Numbered from the stretch's first letter, positions 8,329 to 19,438 are shown. The stretch: DNA of 64,000 nt from Demequina sp. NBRC 110055 (GCF_002090135.1 NZ_BBRL01000004.1:620001-684000); one strand, 5' to 3'. Made by a program: numbers and translations. Notes: a model not told the origin generated them from the letters alone.

Positions 8329-9513
8329 ATGACCACGCTCGGCACCCCGTTGACTCCTCACGCCACCCGCGTCCTGCTCCTGGGCTCGGGTGAGCTCGGC
8401 AAGGAGGTCGCGATCGAGCTGATGCGCCTGGGAGCCGAGGTGATCGCCGCCGACCGCTACGCCGATGCCCCTGCGATGCAGGTGGCGCACTCCTCCAGGG
8501 TGCTCGACATGCTCGACGCGCACGCCCTACGAGCCGTCATCGCCGAGGTGCGCCCCCACCTCATCGTGCCCGAGATCGAGGCGCTCGCCACCGAGGTGCT
8601 GCTCGAGGTCGAGGCCGCCGGCGACGCGACCGTCATCCCCACCGCGCGCGCCACGGTCCTCACCATGAACCGGGAGGGCATCAGGCGCCTGGCCGCCGAG
8701 GAGCTGGGACTGCCCACCTCGCCCTACCGGTTCGTGGACTCGCTCGCTGAGCTCGAGGCAGCCATCGCGGACCTCGGCACTCCGTGCGTGGTGAAGCCCG
8801 TCATGTCCTCCTCGGGCAAGGGACAGTCGGTCGTGAGGGATCCGGCCGATGCCGTGGTCGCCTGGGACTATGCCGCCGCCGGGGCGAGGGCTGCTGGCGG
8901 CCGGCTGATCGTCGAGGCATTTGTCGACTTCGACTACGAGATCACACAGCTGACCGTGCGTCATGCGGGCGGCACCACCTTCCTCGATCCGGTGGGTCAC
9001 GTGCAGGTGGACGGCGACTATCGAGAGTCGTGGCAGCCGCACCCCATGGCCGAGTCGACCGTGCGCCGCGCCCGCGAGGTGGCCGGCGCCGTCACCGAGG
9101 CGCTCGGCGGGTACGGGGTCTTCGGCGTCGAGCTGTTCGTGCGCGGCGGCGAGGTGATCTTCAACGAGGTCTCGCCCCGTCCGCACGACACCGGGCTCGT
9201 CACGCTCGCGAGCCAACGGCTGTCGGAGTTTGCCCTCCACGCTCGCGCGATCCTGGGGGTGCCGCTGCCGGCCGAGGTCGACGCGGTACCCGCGGCCTCC
9301 GTCGCCGTCCTCGCGGAGGGCTCGGGCGTGCCCGTCGTCTCAGGCGTCGACGCGGCGCTCGCGGTGCCCGAATCCGACCTCAGGATCTTCGGCAAGCCCC
9401 GCGTTGAGGGACGCCGCCGCATCGCCGCGACCGTGGCGAGGGGCGGCACGGTGGGTCAGGCGCGCGAGCGAGCGCGGGAGGCGGCCGCGGCGCTGACGGT
9501 GGAACTCGCGTGA
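8329..9513 (+). CDS. purT: Formate-dependent GAR transformylase
   Basis: A 394-residue ATP-grasp enzyme that makes formylglycinamide ribonucleotide from GAR, formate and ATP, step 3 of purine synthesis, without folate. It begins [20 protein letters not shown], contains [12 protein letters not shown], the ATP-grasp stretch [13 protein letters not shown], and the C-terminal [16 protein letters not shown] characteristic of PurT. The length is as expected. Its stop overlaps the GTG start of the next gene (GTGA). A GGCCGATGC copy (8844-8852) is coded in frame as the residues around PADAVVAW. No purN was seen in this window. Confidence 0.95.
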   Translation: MTTLGTPLTPHATRVLLLGSGELGKEVAIELMRLGAEVIAADRYADAPAMQVAHSSRVLDMLDAHALRAVIAEVRPHLIVPEIEALATEVLLEVEAAGDATVIPTARATVLTMNREGIRRLAAEELGLPTSPYRFVDSLAELEAAIADLGTPCVVKPVMSSSGKGQSVVRDPADAVVAWDYAAAGARAAGGRLIVEAFVDFDYEITQLTVRHAGGTTFLDPVGHVQVDGDYRESWQPHPMAESTVRRAREVAGAVTEALGGYGVFGVELFVRGGEVIFNEVSPRPHDTGLVTLASQRLSEFALHARAILGVPLPAEVDAVPAASVAVLAEGSGVPVVSGVDAALAVPESDLRIFGKPRVEGRRRIAATVARGGTVGQARERAREAAAALTVELA

Positions 9514-10187
9514 CAGGAGCGCCCGGCCCCGCTGCGCCCGGCCCCGCCTCGGACGAGTCGCCCAGCCACGGCGTCGGCCCCTGGCCCGGTGGCGAGGCCG
9601 CCTGGCCCCCAGGCGACCACTTCGACCCCGAGCTGCTGCGCGACGGCGACCGCCGCAACGTCGTGGACCGCTACCGGTACTGGCGGCACGAGGCGATCGT
9701 CGCCGACCTGGATCTCCTCCGTCACCCGTTTCACGTGGCGATCGAAAACTGGCAGCACGACTTCAACATCGGCTCCGTCGTGCGCACCGCCAATGCCTTC
9801 GCGGCGCGCGGCGTCCACATCGTCGGCAACCGCCGCTGGAACCGCCGCGGCGCCATGGTCACCGACCGCTACCAGCACGTCACGCACCACTCGACGGTCG
9901 ACGAGTTCATCGCGTGGGCGCACGGCGAGGGCCTCGCGGTCATCGGCATCGACAACCTGCCCGGCTCGGTGCCGCTCGAGACGTACGCCCTGCCGCGCGA
10001 GTGTGTCCTGGTGTTTGGCCAGGAATCTGTGGGTCTCACCGACGCGGTGAGGAGGGCGGCCGACGCGACGCTCGCCATCGCCCAGTACGGCTCCACCCGT
10101 TCGATCAACGCGGGCGCCGCCGCGGCGATCGCGATGCACGCCTGGGTGGGCCAGCATGGAGACATTGCGGCCGGGCACGCCGGCTGA
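9510..10187 (+). CDS. SpoU/TrmH-family RNA methyltransferase
   Basis: A 225-residue SPOUT-class RNA 2'-O-methyltransferase. After a Pro/Gly-rich, probably disordered first 35 residues, motif 1 appears as [18 protein letters not shown], motif 2 as [11 protein letters not shown], and motif 3 as [20 protein letters not shown], which together form the knotted AdoMet site. The substrate is likely a tRNA or rRNA ribose, but the exact nucleotide cannot be read. The GTG start overlaps the purT stop by four bases, so the two are co-transcribed; no functional link to purine synthesis is evident. Confidence 0.9.
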   Translation: MTGAPGPAAPGPASDESPSHGVGPWPGGEAAWPPGDHFDPELLRDGDRRNVVDRYRYWRHEAIVADLDLLRHPFHVAIENWQHDFNIGSVVRTANAFAARGVHIVGNRRWNRRGAMVTDRYQHVTHHSTVDEFIAWAHGEGLAVIGIDNLPGSVPLETYALPRECVLVFGQESVGLTDAVRRAADATLAIAQYGSTRSINAGAAAAIAMHAWVGQHGDIAAGHAG

Positions 10188-10208
10188 CGCGCGACGAGGA
10201 GGTAGGCC

Positions 10209-10445
10209 GTGGCCGAGGTGTCCGAGGACGATCTGGAACCCTTCGAGAAGCTCCACCGCGACGGTTCGCTGTGGGCGCGCGGGCAGCTCCACGAGGGCGC
10301 AGAGCACGGCTACTGGGAGTTCTTTCGCAGGGACGGGACGCTCATGCGTTCGGGCACGTTCGACCACGGACGCCAGGTAGGTGAGTGGACCACGTATGAC
10401 AAGGCGGGAGCGCCGTACAAGGTAACGGACATGGGCGACGCTTAG
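10209..10445 (+). CDS. MORN/YwqK-like small protein
   Basis: A 78-residue protein built from MORN-like repeats: KLHRDGSLWARGQLHEGAEH, then GYWEFFRRDGTLMRSGTF and GEWTTYDKAGAPYK. Databases name this family after the YwqK antitoxin of Bacillus, but no toxin gene lies next to it, so I do not call it an antitoxin. GAGGAGG nine bases before the GTG supports the start. It follows the methyltransferase by 21 bases, probably in the same operon. Function is unknown. Confidence 0.75.
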   Translation: MAEVSEDDLEPFEKLHRDGSLWARGQLHEGAEHGYWEFFRRDGTLMRSGTFDHGRQVGEWTTYDKAGAPYKVTDMGDA

Positions 10446-10471
10446 CGGTTTCTTTCTTCAGCGCGCCGGAC

Positions 10472-10477
10472 TAGAGT
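10472..10477 (+). promoter_or_regulatory. Leaderless -10 box for the metal-binding lipoprotein
   Basis: TAGAGT ends seven bases before the ATG at 10485. If the downstream DtxR-type protein controls this operon, its site should overlap here; I see no obvious palindrome. Confidence 0.5.
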
Positions 10478-10484
10478 TTTCGGC

Positions 10485-11435
10485 ATGCCGAAAAGTCGAG
10501 GACGCACCGTTGTCCGTGCTGCCGCCGTGATCGCGGCGTGCCTCGGTGCGACTCTCGCGCTCACGGGCTGTGAGATGCCTACGGGCTCCGCCGCGGCATC
10601 GGCCGACGACTCTCGCCCCCTGGTGCTCACGACCTTCACCGTGCTCGCGGACATGGCGGCCAACGTCGCGGGCGACGACCTGCGGGTCGAGTCCATCACC
10701 AAGGTGGGCGCCGAGATCCATGGTTACGAACCCACACCGCTCGACATCGCGAAGGCGTCCGAGGCGGACCTCATCCTCGACAACGGGCTGGGGCTCGAGG
10801 CGTGGTTCGCGCAGTTCGTGCAGTCCGTGGACGCGCCGCACGTGGTGGTCTCGGACGGCGTCGAGCCCATCGCGATCGCGGGTGACGCCTACGACGGCCT
10901 GCCCAACCCGCACGCCTGGATGAGTCCGCACGTGGCGCAGGGTTACGTCGGCGCGATGGTGGAGGCCTTCGCCGCCCTCGACCCCGACAACGCGGCCGCC
11001 TACGCGCGCCGAGGCTCCGCCTACCAGGAGGAACTGCGCGCCGTGGCCGACGAGTTGGAGGCCGACCTCGCGGCCGTTCCCGCAGCCCAGCGCGTGCTCG
11101 TCACGTGCGAGGGCGCGTTCTCGTACCTCGCGCGCGACGCGGGTCTCGAGGAGGTCTACCTGTGGCCCGTCAACGCCGAGCAGCAGGCGACCCCGCAGCA
11201 GATTGCCGCCGCGATCGAAGAAGTGGACTCACGCGAGGTGCCCGCCGTGTTCTGCGAGTCGACCGTCTCGGACAAGGCGATGATGCAGGTGGCCGACGCC
11301 ACCGGGGCGACGCTCGCGGGCACGCTCTACGTCGACTCGCTCTCGGAGGCCGACGGCCCCGTGCCGACCTACCTTGACCTGCTGCGCCACGATGCCGAGC
11401 TCATCGCCGCGGGCCTCACGGGAGACGCGTCGTGA
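10485..11435 (+). CDS. Mn/Zn ABC transporter substrate-binding lipoprotein
   Basis: A 316-residue cluster 9 (ZnuA/MntA-type) metal-binding lipoprotein. The signal peptide ends in a lipobox, LTGC, with Cys at about 29. The expected metal ligands are all visible: His in EIHGYEPTP, His in NPHAWMSP, Glu in CEGAFSY, and Asp in YVDSLSEADGPVPTY. It lacks the His-rich loop common in zinc-specific ZnuA, and the DtxR-type regulator downstream points to manganese, though zinc is not excluded. It is the first gene of a three-gene transporter operon joined by 4-base overlaps. The GGCCGATGC copy at 10596-10604 lies in the linker after the lipobox. Confidence 0.92.
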   Translation: MPKSRGRTVVRAAAVIAACLGATLALTGCEMPTGSAAASADDSRPLVLTTFTVLADMAANVAGDDLRVESITKVGAEIHGYEPTPLDIAKASEADLILDNGLGLEAWFAQFVQSVDAPHVVVSDGVEPIAIAGDAYDGLPNPHAWMSPHVAQGYVGAMVEAFAALDPDNAAAYARRGSAYQEELRAVADELEADLAAVPAAQRVLVTCEGAFSYLARDAGLEEVYLWPVNAEQQATPQQIAAAIEEVDSREVPAVFCESTVSDKAMMQVADATGATLAGTLYVDSLSEADGPVPTYLDLLRHDAELIAAGLTGDAS

Positions 11436-12169
11436 CCGGGCCAGCGCTCGACATCCGCGACCTCACCGTCACGTACGGCGACGTCGTGGCGCTCGACGGT
11501 TGCACCCTTTCGGTGGCCCCGGGTCGCGTGACGGGGCTGATCGGCATGAACGGCTCGGGAAAGTCGACGCTGTTCAAGGCGGTGATGGGGGCGGTCAGGG
11601 TCGATTCCGGCACCGTGACCGTGGCGGGCGGCAGTCCCGCGGCCGCTCGGGCCGCCGCCACCGTCGGGTATGTGCCCCAGAGCGAGGACATCGACCTCGA
11701 CTTCCCTGTATCGGTCCGCGACGTCGTCGGCATGGGCCGCTACGGACACCTGGGATTCACGCGCCGCGCTCGTGCGGAGGACCGGGTGGCGGTGGACGAG
11801 GCGCTCGCGCGGGTCGAGCTGACGGAGCTGGCGGAGCGGCAGATCGGCCAACTCTCGGGGGGCCAGCGCAAGCGTGCCTTCGTGGCGCGGGCTATCGCCC
11901 AGGACGCGGCGCTGCTTCTGCTCGACGAGCCGTTCGCTGGCGTCGACAAGCGTTCGGAGGCGACCATCGTGCGGCTGCTGAGGTCGCTCGCCGACGACGG
12001 CCGCGCGGTGCTCGTCTCGACACACGACCTCCACGCGCTGCCCGACCTCGCGGACGATGCGGCGCTGCTGCTCCACCGCATCCTCTTCCACGGCTCGGTT
12101 GGGGACGCCCTCCAGCCCGAGAACCTCGTGCGGGCCTTTGGCGTCGACGTGACGGGGGGTGCTCCATGA
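11432..12169 (+). CDS. Mn/Zn ABC transporter ATP-binding protein
   Basis: A 245-residue ABC ATPase that powers import with the adjacent binding protein and permease. Walker A is GMNGSGKST, the signature is LSGGQRKRA, Walker B is LLLLDEPFAGVD, and the switch His is in STHDLHAL. The GTG start overlaps the stop of the lipoprotein gene (GTGA, 11432-11435), and the stop overlaps the permease start (ATGA). The order binding protein, ATPase, permease is typical of the MntABC/ZnuABC group. Confidence 0.93.
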   Translation: MTGPALDIRDLTVTYGDVVALDGCTLSVAPGRVTGLIGMNGSGKSTLFKAVMGAVRVDSGTVTVAGGSPAAARAAATVGYVPQSEDIDLDFPVSVRDVVGMGRYGHLGFTRRARAEDRVAVDEALARVELTELAERQIGQLSGGQRKRAFVARAIAQDAALLLLDEPFAGVDKRSEATIVRLLRSLADDGRAVLVSTHDLHALPDLADDAALLLHRILFHGSVGDALQPENLVRAFGVDVTGGAP

Positions 12170-13023
12170 GCGTGCTCGACCTGATCCTGGAGCCGCTGCA
12201 ATACGACTTCATGGTGCGCGCGCTCCTCGTCACGCTCATGGCGGCCGTGGTGAGCGCCGTGCTGTCGTGCTGGCTCGTGCTCATCGGCTGGTCGCTCATG
12301 GGTGACGCGGTCTCGCACGCCGTCCTGCCGGGCATCGTGCTGGCGTACGTCTTCGGGCTGCCCTTCGCGATCGGCGCGCTGGTGTTCGGGCTCGTGGCGG
12401 TCGGGCTGATCGGGGCCGTGAGCGGCACCAGCCGGATCAAGGAAGACGCCGCCATCGGCATCGTCTTCACGACCCTTTTTGCGTTAGGACTCGTGCTGGT
12501 CTCGGTGGTGCCCAGCCAGGTGGACTTGTCGCACATCCTGTTCGGCAACATCCTGGGGGTGAGTGTCGCCGACCTGGTGCAGGTGGGCGTGCTCGCAGCG
12601 ATCGCCCTCGCGGTGCTGATCCTCAAGCGCCGCGACCTGGTGCTCTACGCCTTCGACCCCATGCACGCCCGGGCGATGGGGCTGTCGCCGCGTCGCCTCG
12701 CGACGCTCCTGTTGGTGCTGCTCGCGGTCGTCGCGGTTGTGGGCCTGCAGGTGGTCGGCGTCGTGCTGGTGGTGGCGCTGCTGATCATCCCCGGGGCCAC
12801 GGCGCACCTGCTCACGGACCGGTTCTCGCGGATGCTGCTGATCGCGCCGGTGATCTCGTCACTATGCTCGGTGGCGGGCATCTACCTGAGTTATTGGCTC
12901 GACGCCTCCTCGGGGGGACTGGTCGTGGTGGTGCAGGGAGTGGTGTTCGCGCTCGTCTACCTGCTCAGCCCGCGCCACGGGCTGGTGCGCCGGTGGCGGC
13001 GCACCGCGACAATGACCGCGTAA
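12166..13023 (+). CDS. Mn/Zn ABC transporter permease
   Basis: A 285-residue ABC-3 family permease with about eight membrane segments. Family text includes LLVTLMAAVVSAVLSCWLVL, GDAVSHAVLPGIVLAY, and the C-terminal ALLIIPGATAHLLTDRFSRM. I start it at the ATG at 12166, which overlaps the ATPase stop by four bases; the frame is open further upstream but that part is antisense-like shadow within the ATPase gene. It forms the metal channel of the transporter. A DtxR-type regulator gene follows after 16 bases. Confidence 0.93.
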   Translation: MSVLDLILEPLQYDFMVRALLVTLMAAVVSAVLSCWLVLIGWSLMGDAVSHAVLPGIVLAYVFGLPFAIGALVFGLVAVGLIGAVSGTSRIKEDAAIGIVFTTLFALGLVLVSVVPSQVDLSHILFGNILGVSVADLVQVGVLAAIALAVLILKRRDLVLYAFDPMHARAMGLSPRRLATLLLVLLAVVAVVGLQVVGVVLVVALLIIPGATAHLLTDRFSRMLLIAPVISSLCSVAGIYLSYWLDASSGGLVVVVQGVVFALVYLLSPRHGLVRRWRRTATMTA

Positions 13024-13039
13024 CGGGAGGAGCAGGCCG

Positions 13040-13699
13040 ATGGCCGACGGTAACGTCACCGAGGACTACCTCAAGGCGATCTACAACGCCGGGGAATGGT
13101 CGGACAACGCCGTGACGGTCGGCGTCCTGGCCCAGCGGCTCTCCCTGTCGCCGTCCTCGGTCTCCGAATTGGTGCGCAAGCTCGCCGGTCGCGGCCTCGT
13201 CACCCACGAGCGCTACGGGTCGGTGGACCTGACAGACGAGGGCAGGGCCATCGCGCTCGCGACCGTGCGCAAGCATCGGCTCATCGAGACGTTCCTCGTG
13301 GACTACCTCGGCTACGACTGGGACGAGGTGCACGACGAGGCCGAGGTGCTCGAGCACGCCGTCTCGGACGACTTCGTCGAGCGCCTCGCCGACAGGCTGG
13401 GCCAGCCCACCCACGACCCGCACGGCGACCCCATTCCCTCCGCGGACGGCACCGTGCCCGCCGAACATCACACCTCGCTCGATGCCGTCGTCGAGGGGGC
13501 ACGGGTGCGTGTGGCGCGCGTGTGGGATGACGACCCCGACCTGCTGAGGCACCTGTCGGACGTCGCCCTCGACATCGGCGCCGTGCTCACGGTGCGCGCG
13601 CAGCGCGCGTCGGTCGGCATCGTCGAGCTGGACCTCGACGGACGCACCGTGACGCTCGGCACCGCCGCCGCCGGACACATCCTCACCGTCCCCGTGTGA
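13040..13699 (+). CDS. DtxR/MntR-family metal-dependent repressor
   Basis: A 219-residue regulator with an N-terminal winged helix (VTEDYLKAIYN, LSLSPSSVSELVRKLAGRGL), the metal-binding dimerisation domain (VHDEAEVLEHAVSDDF), and a C-terminal SH3-like FeoA domain. The Cys that marks iron-sensing DtxR/IdeR at the first metal site is not present in the DEVHDEAEVLEH stretch, which suits a manganese sensor of the MntR kind; this is inference. GGGAGGAG lies before the ATG. It is the fourth gene of the metal transporter operon and probably represses it when metal is ample. Confidence 0.9.
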   Translation: MADGNVTEDYLKAIYNAGEWSDNAVTVGVLAQRLSLSPSSVSELVRKLAGRGLVTHERYGSVDLTDEGRAIALATVRKHRLIETFLVDYLGYDWDEVHDEAEVLEHAVSDDFVERLADRLGQPTHDPHGDPIPSADGTVPAEHHTSLDAVVEGARVRVARVWDDDPDLLRHLSDVALDIGAVLTVRAQRASVGIVELDLDGRTVTLGTAAAGHILTVPV

Positions 13700-13796
13700 G
13701 GCGCGTGCGCACCAGGACCCTTGGCCCTCTGCGGGCCCCCCTCAACATCTGACAGAATGGACGACGGTTCCATCCGCACAAGCTCAGGAGTTACCC

Positions 13797-14816
<1,020 letters not shown>

Positions 14817-14834
14817 GTCCGAAATTCGGCAGGC

Positions 14835-14873
14835 GCGAGCCCCGATCAGTCGGACTGACTGGTCGGGGCTCGC
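14835..14873 (+). terminator. Hairpin terminator after fba
   Basis: A 16-bp stem (left arm GCGAGCCCCGATCAGT, one G-T wobble) with a 7-base loop begins 18 bases after the fba stop. There is no T run, as is common for actinobacterial hairpin terminators. Confidence 0.8.
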
Positions 14874-15010
14874 GTACGTCCGGCCGATGCCGCCGTCGCC
14901 TCCCGTAGGGTGGGACGGTCGCGCATCGGTTGGGCGGCACCGGCTCGCGCCGCCTGGCGTGGCCGGCACCAAGCCCCCGGCAAGGACCGGGGTGAGGGGA
15001 GTGGGGCGCT

Positions 15011-16309
15011 ATGCCCGGAGTGGTGATCGTCGGGGCCCAGTGGGGCGACGAAGGCAAGGGCAAGGCCACGGACGTGCTGGGAAGCCGCGTCGACTATGTG
15101 GTGAAGTTCAACGGGGGAAACAACGCCGGTCACACGGTCGTGATCGGCGACCAGAAGTTCGCCCTCCACCTGCTGCCGTCGGGCATCCTGACGCCGGACG
15201 TGACGCCCGTCATCGGCAACGGCGTGGTCGTCGACATCTCCGTGCTGTTCAGCGAGATCGACGCGCTGATCGAGCGCGGCGTCGACCCATCGAAGCTCCT
15301 CATCTCCAACGCCGCACACGTCATCGCGCCCTACGCGCGCACGCTCGACAATGTCACCGAGCGCTTCCTGGGCAAGCGCAAGATCGGCACCACCGGTCGC
15401 GGCATCGGCCCCGCGTACGCCGACAAGATCAACCGCCTCGGCATCCGCATGGGCGACTTGTTCGACGAGCAGCTGCTGCGCGACAAGATCGAGGGGTCGC
15501 TCGAGCAGAAGAACCACCTGCTCGTGAAGGTTTACAACCGCCGCGCCATCTCGGTCGACGAGGTCGCCGACGAACTGTTGCAGTACCGCGACCGGCTCGA
15601 GCCGATGGTCACGGACACGTCACTCATCCTGAACCAGGCACTCGACCGCGGCGAGACCGTCCTGTTCGAGGGCGGCCAGGCCACCATGCTGGACGTTGAC
15701 CACGGTACGTACCCGTTCGTGACGTCCTCGTCGGCGACGGCGGGCGGCGCCTCGACGGGCTCGGGCGTAGGCCCCACCCGCATCGACTCCGTCATCGGCA
15801 TCGTCAAGGCCTACACGACCCGCGTGGGCGAGGGGCCGATGCCCACCGAGCTGTTCGACGAGAACGGCGAGTTCCTGGCCCGGGTGGGTCACGAGTTCGG
15901 CACCACCACGGGCCGTCAGCGCCGCTGTGGCTGGTACGACGCGGTCATCGCTCGCTACGCCTCGCGCATCAATGGGCTCACCGACCTGGTGCTGACCAAG
16001 CTCGACGTGCTCACCGGACTCGAGGAGATTCCCGTGTGCGTCGCGTACGACGTGGACGGCGTGCGTTACGAGGAGCTGCCGCAGGACCAGGCCGCGTTCG
16101 CCGCAGCGACGCCGGTGTACGAGTACCTGCCGGGCTGGACCGAGGAAATCTCGACGGCGCGCGAGTTCTCCGACCTGCCGCAGACGGCGCAGGACTACGT
16201 CATGGCACTCGAGAAGATCTCGAACTGCCGCATTTCCGCGATCGGCGTGGGTCCCGGCCGTGACGAGATCATCGTCAACCACGACCTGCTGCACGCGCGC
16301 GGCGCATAG
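15011..16309 (+). CDS. purA: Adenylosuccinate synthetase
   Basis: A 432-residue GTP-dependent enzyme that joins IMP and aspartate to give adenylosuccinate, the first step from IMP to AMP. The N-terminal [14 protein letters not shown], the [11 protein letters not shown] loop, [11 protein letters not shown] with the IMP-binding segment, GTYPFVTSS, and the C-terminal [18 protein letters not shown] all match PurA. The length is standard. GGTGAGGGGAG lies upstream of the ATG. A long leader (14874-15010) holds a GGCCGATGC copy at 14882-14890, and another copy is in the coding sequence at 15834. Confidence 0.97.
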   Translation: MPGVVIVGAQWGDEGKGKATDVLGSRVDYVVKFNGGNNAGHTVVIGDQKFALHLLPSGILTPDVTPVIGNGVVVDISVLFSEIDALIERGVDPSKLLISNAAHVIAPYARTLDNVTERFLGKRKIGTTGRGIGPAYADKINRLGIRMGDLFDEQLLRDKIEGSLEQKNHLLVKVYNRRAISVDEVADELLQYRDRLEPMVTDTSLILNQALDRGETVLFEGGQATMLDVDHGTYPFVTSSSATAGGASTGSGVGPTRIDSVIGIVKAYTTRVGEGPMPTELFDENGEFLARVGHEFGTTTGRQRRCGWYDAVIARYASRINGLTDLVLTKLDVLTGLEEIPVCVAYDVDGVRYEELPQDQAAFAAATPVYEYLPGWTEEISTAREFSDLPQTAQDYVMALEKISNCRISAIGVGPGRDEIIVNHDLLHARGA

Positions 16310-16337
16310 CGACGGAGCGGCTTCCCCCACTCTCCGG

Positions 16338-16386
16338 GTGGGACATGAGTGCCGGTGTCGGCTCGATTCGGGCACTCATGTCCCAC
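16338..16386. terminator. Perfect 16-bp inverted repeat between purA and purD
   Basis: The arms at 16338-16353 (GTGGGACATGAGTGCC) and 16371-16386 are perfect complements around a 17-base loop, starting 29 bases after the purA stop. It may end purA transcription; the long loop and perfect arms would also fit a dispersed palindromic repeat or a binding site near the purD promoter. Confidence 0.6.
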
Positions 16387-16434
16387 GAGAAGGCTCGGCG
16401 GGCAGACCCGGAGTCGGTCGCGCCCGCCCCTCGC

Positions 16435-16440
16435 TAGACT
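16435..16440 (+). promoter_or_regulatory. Leaderless -10 box for purD
   Basis: TAGACT ends seven bases before the GTG at 16448. This spacing fixes the GTG as the start. Confidence 0.6.
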
Positions 16441-16447
16441 CGCCTGC

Positions 16448-17773
16448 GTGAAGATCCTCCTCGTCGGCAACGGTGCGCGCGAGCACGCTCTCGCCCGCTC
16501 CCTCCACCTCGATCCCGCGGTCACCGAGCTGCACGCCGCGAACGGCAACCCCGGCATCGGCCAGCTGGCCACGCTGCACGGTGTGGATCAGAACGACGGG
16601 ATCGCCGTCGCGTCGTTGGCCGCTAACGTCAAGGCCGACCTCGTCGTGGTCGGTCCTGAAGCGCCGTTGGTTGCCGGCGTGGCCGATGCGGTGCGCGATA
16701 GTGGCGTGCCCGTCTTCGGGCCGTCGGGCAAGGCCGCCATGCTCGAGGGCTCCAAGGCCTTCGCCAAGGAGGTCATGGAGGCCGCCCACGTGCCGACGGC
16801 AGCGCCGCGCGTGTGCGCCGACTCGACGGAGCTTGCCGCCGCGCTCGACGAGTTCGGTGCGCCTTACGTCGTCAAGGACGACGGGCTCGCGGCGGGCAAG
16901 GGCGTCGTCGTCACCACCGACCTTGCCGAGGCGACCGCGCACGGCGAGGCGATTCTCGCCGCCGGCGGCGTCGTGGTCATCGAGGAGTTCCTCGACGGCC
17001 CCGAGGTGTCGCTGTTCTGCCTGTGCGACGGACGCACGGTGGTGCCGCTCCAGCCGGCACAGGACTTCAAGCGTGCCTACGACGGCGACGCGGGCCTCAA
17101 CACCGGCGGCATGGGCGCCTACACGCCGCTGCCGTGGGCACCCGAGGATCTTGTCGACGAGGTGGTCCGCACCGTCGCCCAGCCCACCGTCGACGAGATG
17201 GGCCGGCGCGGCACCCCGTTCGTGGGCGTGCTGTACTGCGGCCTGGCGCTCACGTCGAAAGGCGTGCGCGTGGTCGAGTTCAACGCCCGGTTCGGCGACC
17301 CCGAGACGCAGTCGGTCCTGAGCCGCCTCGAGACACCCCTCGCGGGCGTGCTACTCGCCGCCGCCGAGGGACGCCTCCACGAACTTCCTCCGCTCGAATG
17401 GTCGGAGGACGCCTCGGTCACGGTCGTGCTGGCCTCCGAGGGGTATCCCGAGTCCTCCCGTACGGGCGACCCCATCACGGGCATCGAGGATGCCGAGGCC
17501 GTCGAGGGGGCTCACGTGCTCCACGCCGGCACCGCCTTCAACGACGCCGGCGAGGTGGTCTCGGCCGGTGGCCGCGTGCTGTCGGTGATTGGTTGCGGAG
17601 AGACTCTCGCGGCGGCCCGCGAGGTCGCCTATGAGGCCCTGAGCCGCATCCATCTCGCGGGCGCTCACCACCGCAGCGACATTGCGCTCGCGGCCTCGCG
17701 CGGCGAGACCCCCACGGGCGCGATCCCCGATGGCGCCGCCGCAGACGCACCCGTCGGGAACGGAGCCGCCTGA
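16448..17773 (+). CDS. purD: Phosphoribosylamine-glycine ligase
   Basis: A 441-residue ATP-grasp enzyme that makes glycinamide ribonucleotide, step 2 of purine synthesis. It begins [19 protein letters not shown] from a GTG; the frame is open back to 16349 but that part crosses the inverted repeat and is not PurD-like. Further landmarks are [49 protein letters not shown], and [11 protein letters not shown]. The C-terminus runs about 20 residues beyond usual, in an Ala/Gly-rich tail. Its TGA shares one base with the ATG of purC, so the two are coupled. A GGCCGATGC copy lies at 16681. Confidence 0.96.
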   Translation: MKILLVGNGAREHALARSLHLDPAVTELHAANGNPGIGQLATLHGVDQNDGIAVASLAANVKADLVVVGPEAPLVAGVADAVRDSGVPVFGPSGKAAMLEGSKAFAKEVMEAAHVPTAAPRVCADSTELAAALDEFGAPYVVKDDGLAAGKGVVVTTDLAEATAHGEAILAAGGVVVIEEFLDGPEVSLFCLCDGRTVVPLQPAQDFKRAYDGDAGLNTGGMGAYTPLPWAPEDLVDEVVRTVAQPTVDEMGRRGTPFVGVLYCGLALTSKGVRVVEFNARFGDPETQSVLSRLETPLAGVLLAAAEGRLHELPPLEWSEDASVTVVLASEGYPESSRTGDPITGIEDAEAVEGAHVLHAGTAFNDAGEVVSAGGRVLSVIGCGETLAAAREVAYEALSRIHLAGAHHRSDIALAASRGETPTGAIPDGAAADAPVGNGAA

Positions 17774-18669
17774 TGCCCGGACACGTCACGCCCCCCACCG
17801 CCCCCGCGCTTGAGGGCTGGCGCCACGTCTACTCGGGCAAGATCCGCGACCTGTACGAGCCCGTCGAGCCGCACCCGCGCGGAGACGTCGTGCTCGTCGT
17901 GGCGTCCGACCGCATCAGCGCCTACGACTGGGTGCTGCCCACCGAGATCCCCGGCAAGGGTGGCGTCCTCACCGGGCTCAGCCTGTGGTGGTTCGACCAG
18001 GTCGCGCCCATCGTGGCCAACCACACGGTCGAGGCCCCGGTGCCCGCCGAGGTCGAGGGCCGCGCGATGGTCTGTAAGCGCCTGGACATGTTCCCCATCG
18101 AATGTGTGGCGCGCGGCTACCTCACCGGCTCGGGGCTCGCGGAGTACCAGGAGTCCGGCACGGTGTGCGGCATTCCACTGCCCGAGGGCCTTGTGGATGG
18201 CTCGCGCCTGCCCGAGCCCATCTTCACCCCCGCCGCCAAGGCCGAGGTGGGCGAGCACGACGAGAACATCAGCTTTGAGCAGGTTGTCGAGCGCATCGGC
18301 GAGGCCGACGCGACCGCGCTGCGCGACCTCACCCTCGCGGTCTACTCCCGTGCGCACGAGATCGCGGCGGCCAAGGGCATCATCCTCGCCGACACCAAGT
18401 TCGAGTTCGGCCGCGACGGCGACGGGAACATCCTGCTGGCCGACGAGGTGCTCACACCCGACTCGAGCCGATTCTGGCCCGCGGACGAGTGGGAGCCGGG
18501 CCGGGCCCAGCCCAGCTTCGACAAGCAGTTCGTGCGTGACTGGCTGACCTCGAGTGAGTCGGGCTGGGACAAGAAGTCCGATGCTCCGCCGCCGGCCCTT
18601 CCCGACGACGTCGTGGAGCGCACCCGTCAGCGCTACCTCGAGGCGTACGACAGGCTCGCCAAGCACTGA
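17773..18669 (+). CDS. purC: SAICAR synthase
   Basis: A 298-residue enzyme that condenses CAIR with aspartate to SAICAR in purine synthesis. Landmarks are [13 protein letters not shown] at the N-terminus, [38 protein letters not shown] and [16 protein letters not shown]. The length matches the long eukaryote-like/actinobacterial form. It follows purD with a one-base overlap (TGATG), as the second gene of a two-gene purine operon. It is convergent with the TRIC-family gene; the 42-base gap holds a reverse-orientation GGCCGATGC copy at 18698-18706. Confidence 0.96.
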   Translation: MPGHVTPPTAPALEGWRHVYSGKIRDLYEPVEPHPRGDVVLVVASDRISAYDWVLPTEIPGKGGVLTGLSLWWFDQVAPIVANHTVEAPVPAEVEGRAMVCKRLDMFPIECVARGYLTGSGLAEYQESGTVCGIPLPEGLVDGSRLPEPIFTPAAKAEVGEHDENISFEQVVERIGEADATALRDLTLAVYSRAHEIAAAKGIILADTKFEFGRDGDGNILLADEVLTPDSSRFWPADEWEPGRAQPSFDKQFVRDWLTSSESGWDKKSDAPPPALPDDVVERTRQRYLEAYDRLAKH

Positions 18670-18711
18670 GGCAAGGGCGTTACCGCGCCCGGCCACCGCA
18701 TCGGCCGCTCG

Positions 18712-19425
18712 TTAGCGGTCGGGGTGCTTCTCGTGCCAATCGAGGTCGACGCGCTTGCCGCCGATGGTGGGCACGCCCCAGCCGAACTTCAACGAGCCCA
18801 GGCGGACGGCGAGGATGACAACGATCGGCACCCAGAACGCCACCGTGCGGGGCACGTCGAGCCACAGCAGTAGCGCGTAGGAGGCGGCGCCGGCGAGCGC
18901 GGCGGTCGCATAGAACTGACCGTTGCGGAACACGTCCGGCACGTCGTTGGCGAGCATGTCGCGGATGATGCCGCCGCCCACGCCCGTGACGATGCCCATG
19001 ACGGCGGCGACGATGGGGTGCGCGCCGGCGTCGAGCGCGATCCCGGTGCCGACGACCACGAACACCGCGAGCCCGGCCGCGTCGGTGATCTGGACGATGC
19101 GGTAGCGGTCAAGCCGGTCCGGCGGGTGCCAGCGCGCGAGCAGCGCGACGACCAGCCCGGTCACGGCCGCGACGAGCAGGTAGGACGGCGATGCCATCCA
19201 GAACACCGGGACGTCGAGCATGACGTCGCGCAGGGTGCCGCCGCCCACGGCGACGATGCACGCGAGGACGATCGCGCCCACGAGGTCCATGCGCTTGCGC
19301 CCGGCCGCGACGGCTCCCGAGACGGCGAAGGCCACCGTCCCGAGGTACTCGAGGACGGTGCGGAGGGTGCCGAGGGCGGACTCGACGATCTCGGGCGTCG
19401 TCGCCGCCTCCACCCATCCGCTCAT
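18712..19425 (-). CDS. TRIC/UPF0126-family cation channel protein
   Basis: A 237-residue membrane protein with about seven hydrophobic segments made of two similar halves. Each half has the glycine-rich signature of this family, GGGTLRDVMLD in the first and GGGIIRDMLAND in the second. Bacterial members relate to eukaryotic trimeric intracellular cation channels and probably pass potassium; physiological role is uncertain. The C-terminal tail is charged and cytoplasmic. A TACGCT box seven bases upstream of the ATG suggests a leaderless mRNA. Confidence 0.9.
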   Translation of the reverse strand: MSGWVEAATTPEIVESALGTLRTVLEYLGTVAFAVSGAVAAGRKRMDLVGAIVLACIVAVGGGTLRDVMLDVPVFWMASPSYLLVAAVTGLVVALLARWHPPDRLDRYRIVQITDAAGLAVFVVVGTGIALDAGAHPIVAAVMGIVTGVGGGIIRDMLANDVPDVFRNGQFYATAALAGAASYALLLWLDVPRTVAFWVPIVVILAVRLGSLKFGWGVPTIGGKRVDLDWHEKHPDR

Positions 19426-19432
19426 GGCGGCA

Positions 19433-19438
19433 AGCGTA
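19433..19438 (-). promoter_or_regulatory. Leaderless -10 box for the TRIC gene
   Basis: On the minus strand TACGCT ends seven bases before the ATG at 19425. Confidence 0.5.

Noticed and set aside
10209..10445. YwqK-type antitoxin of a toxin-antitoxin pair
   Set aside because: The family name suggests it, but no toxin-like gene is adjacent.
11374..12165. N-terminal extension of the metal transporter permease
   Set aside because: The frame is open but lies inside the ATPase gene and reads as Arg/Gly-rich shadow; the ATG at 12166 overlaps the ATPase stop.
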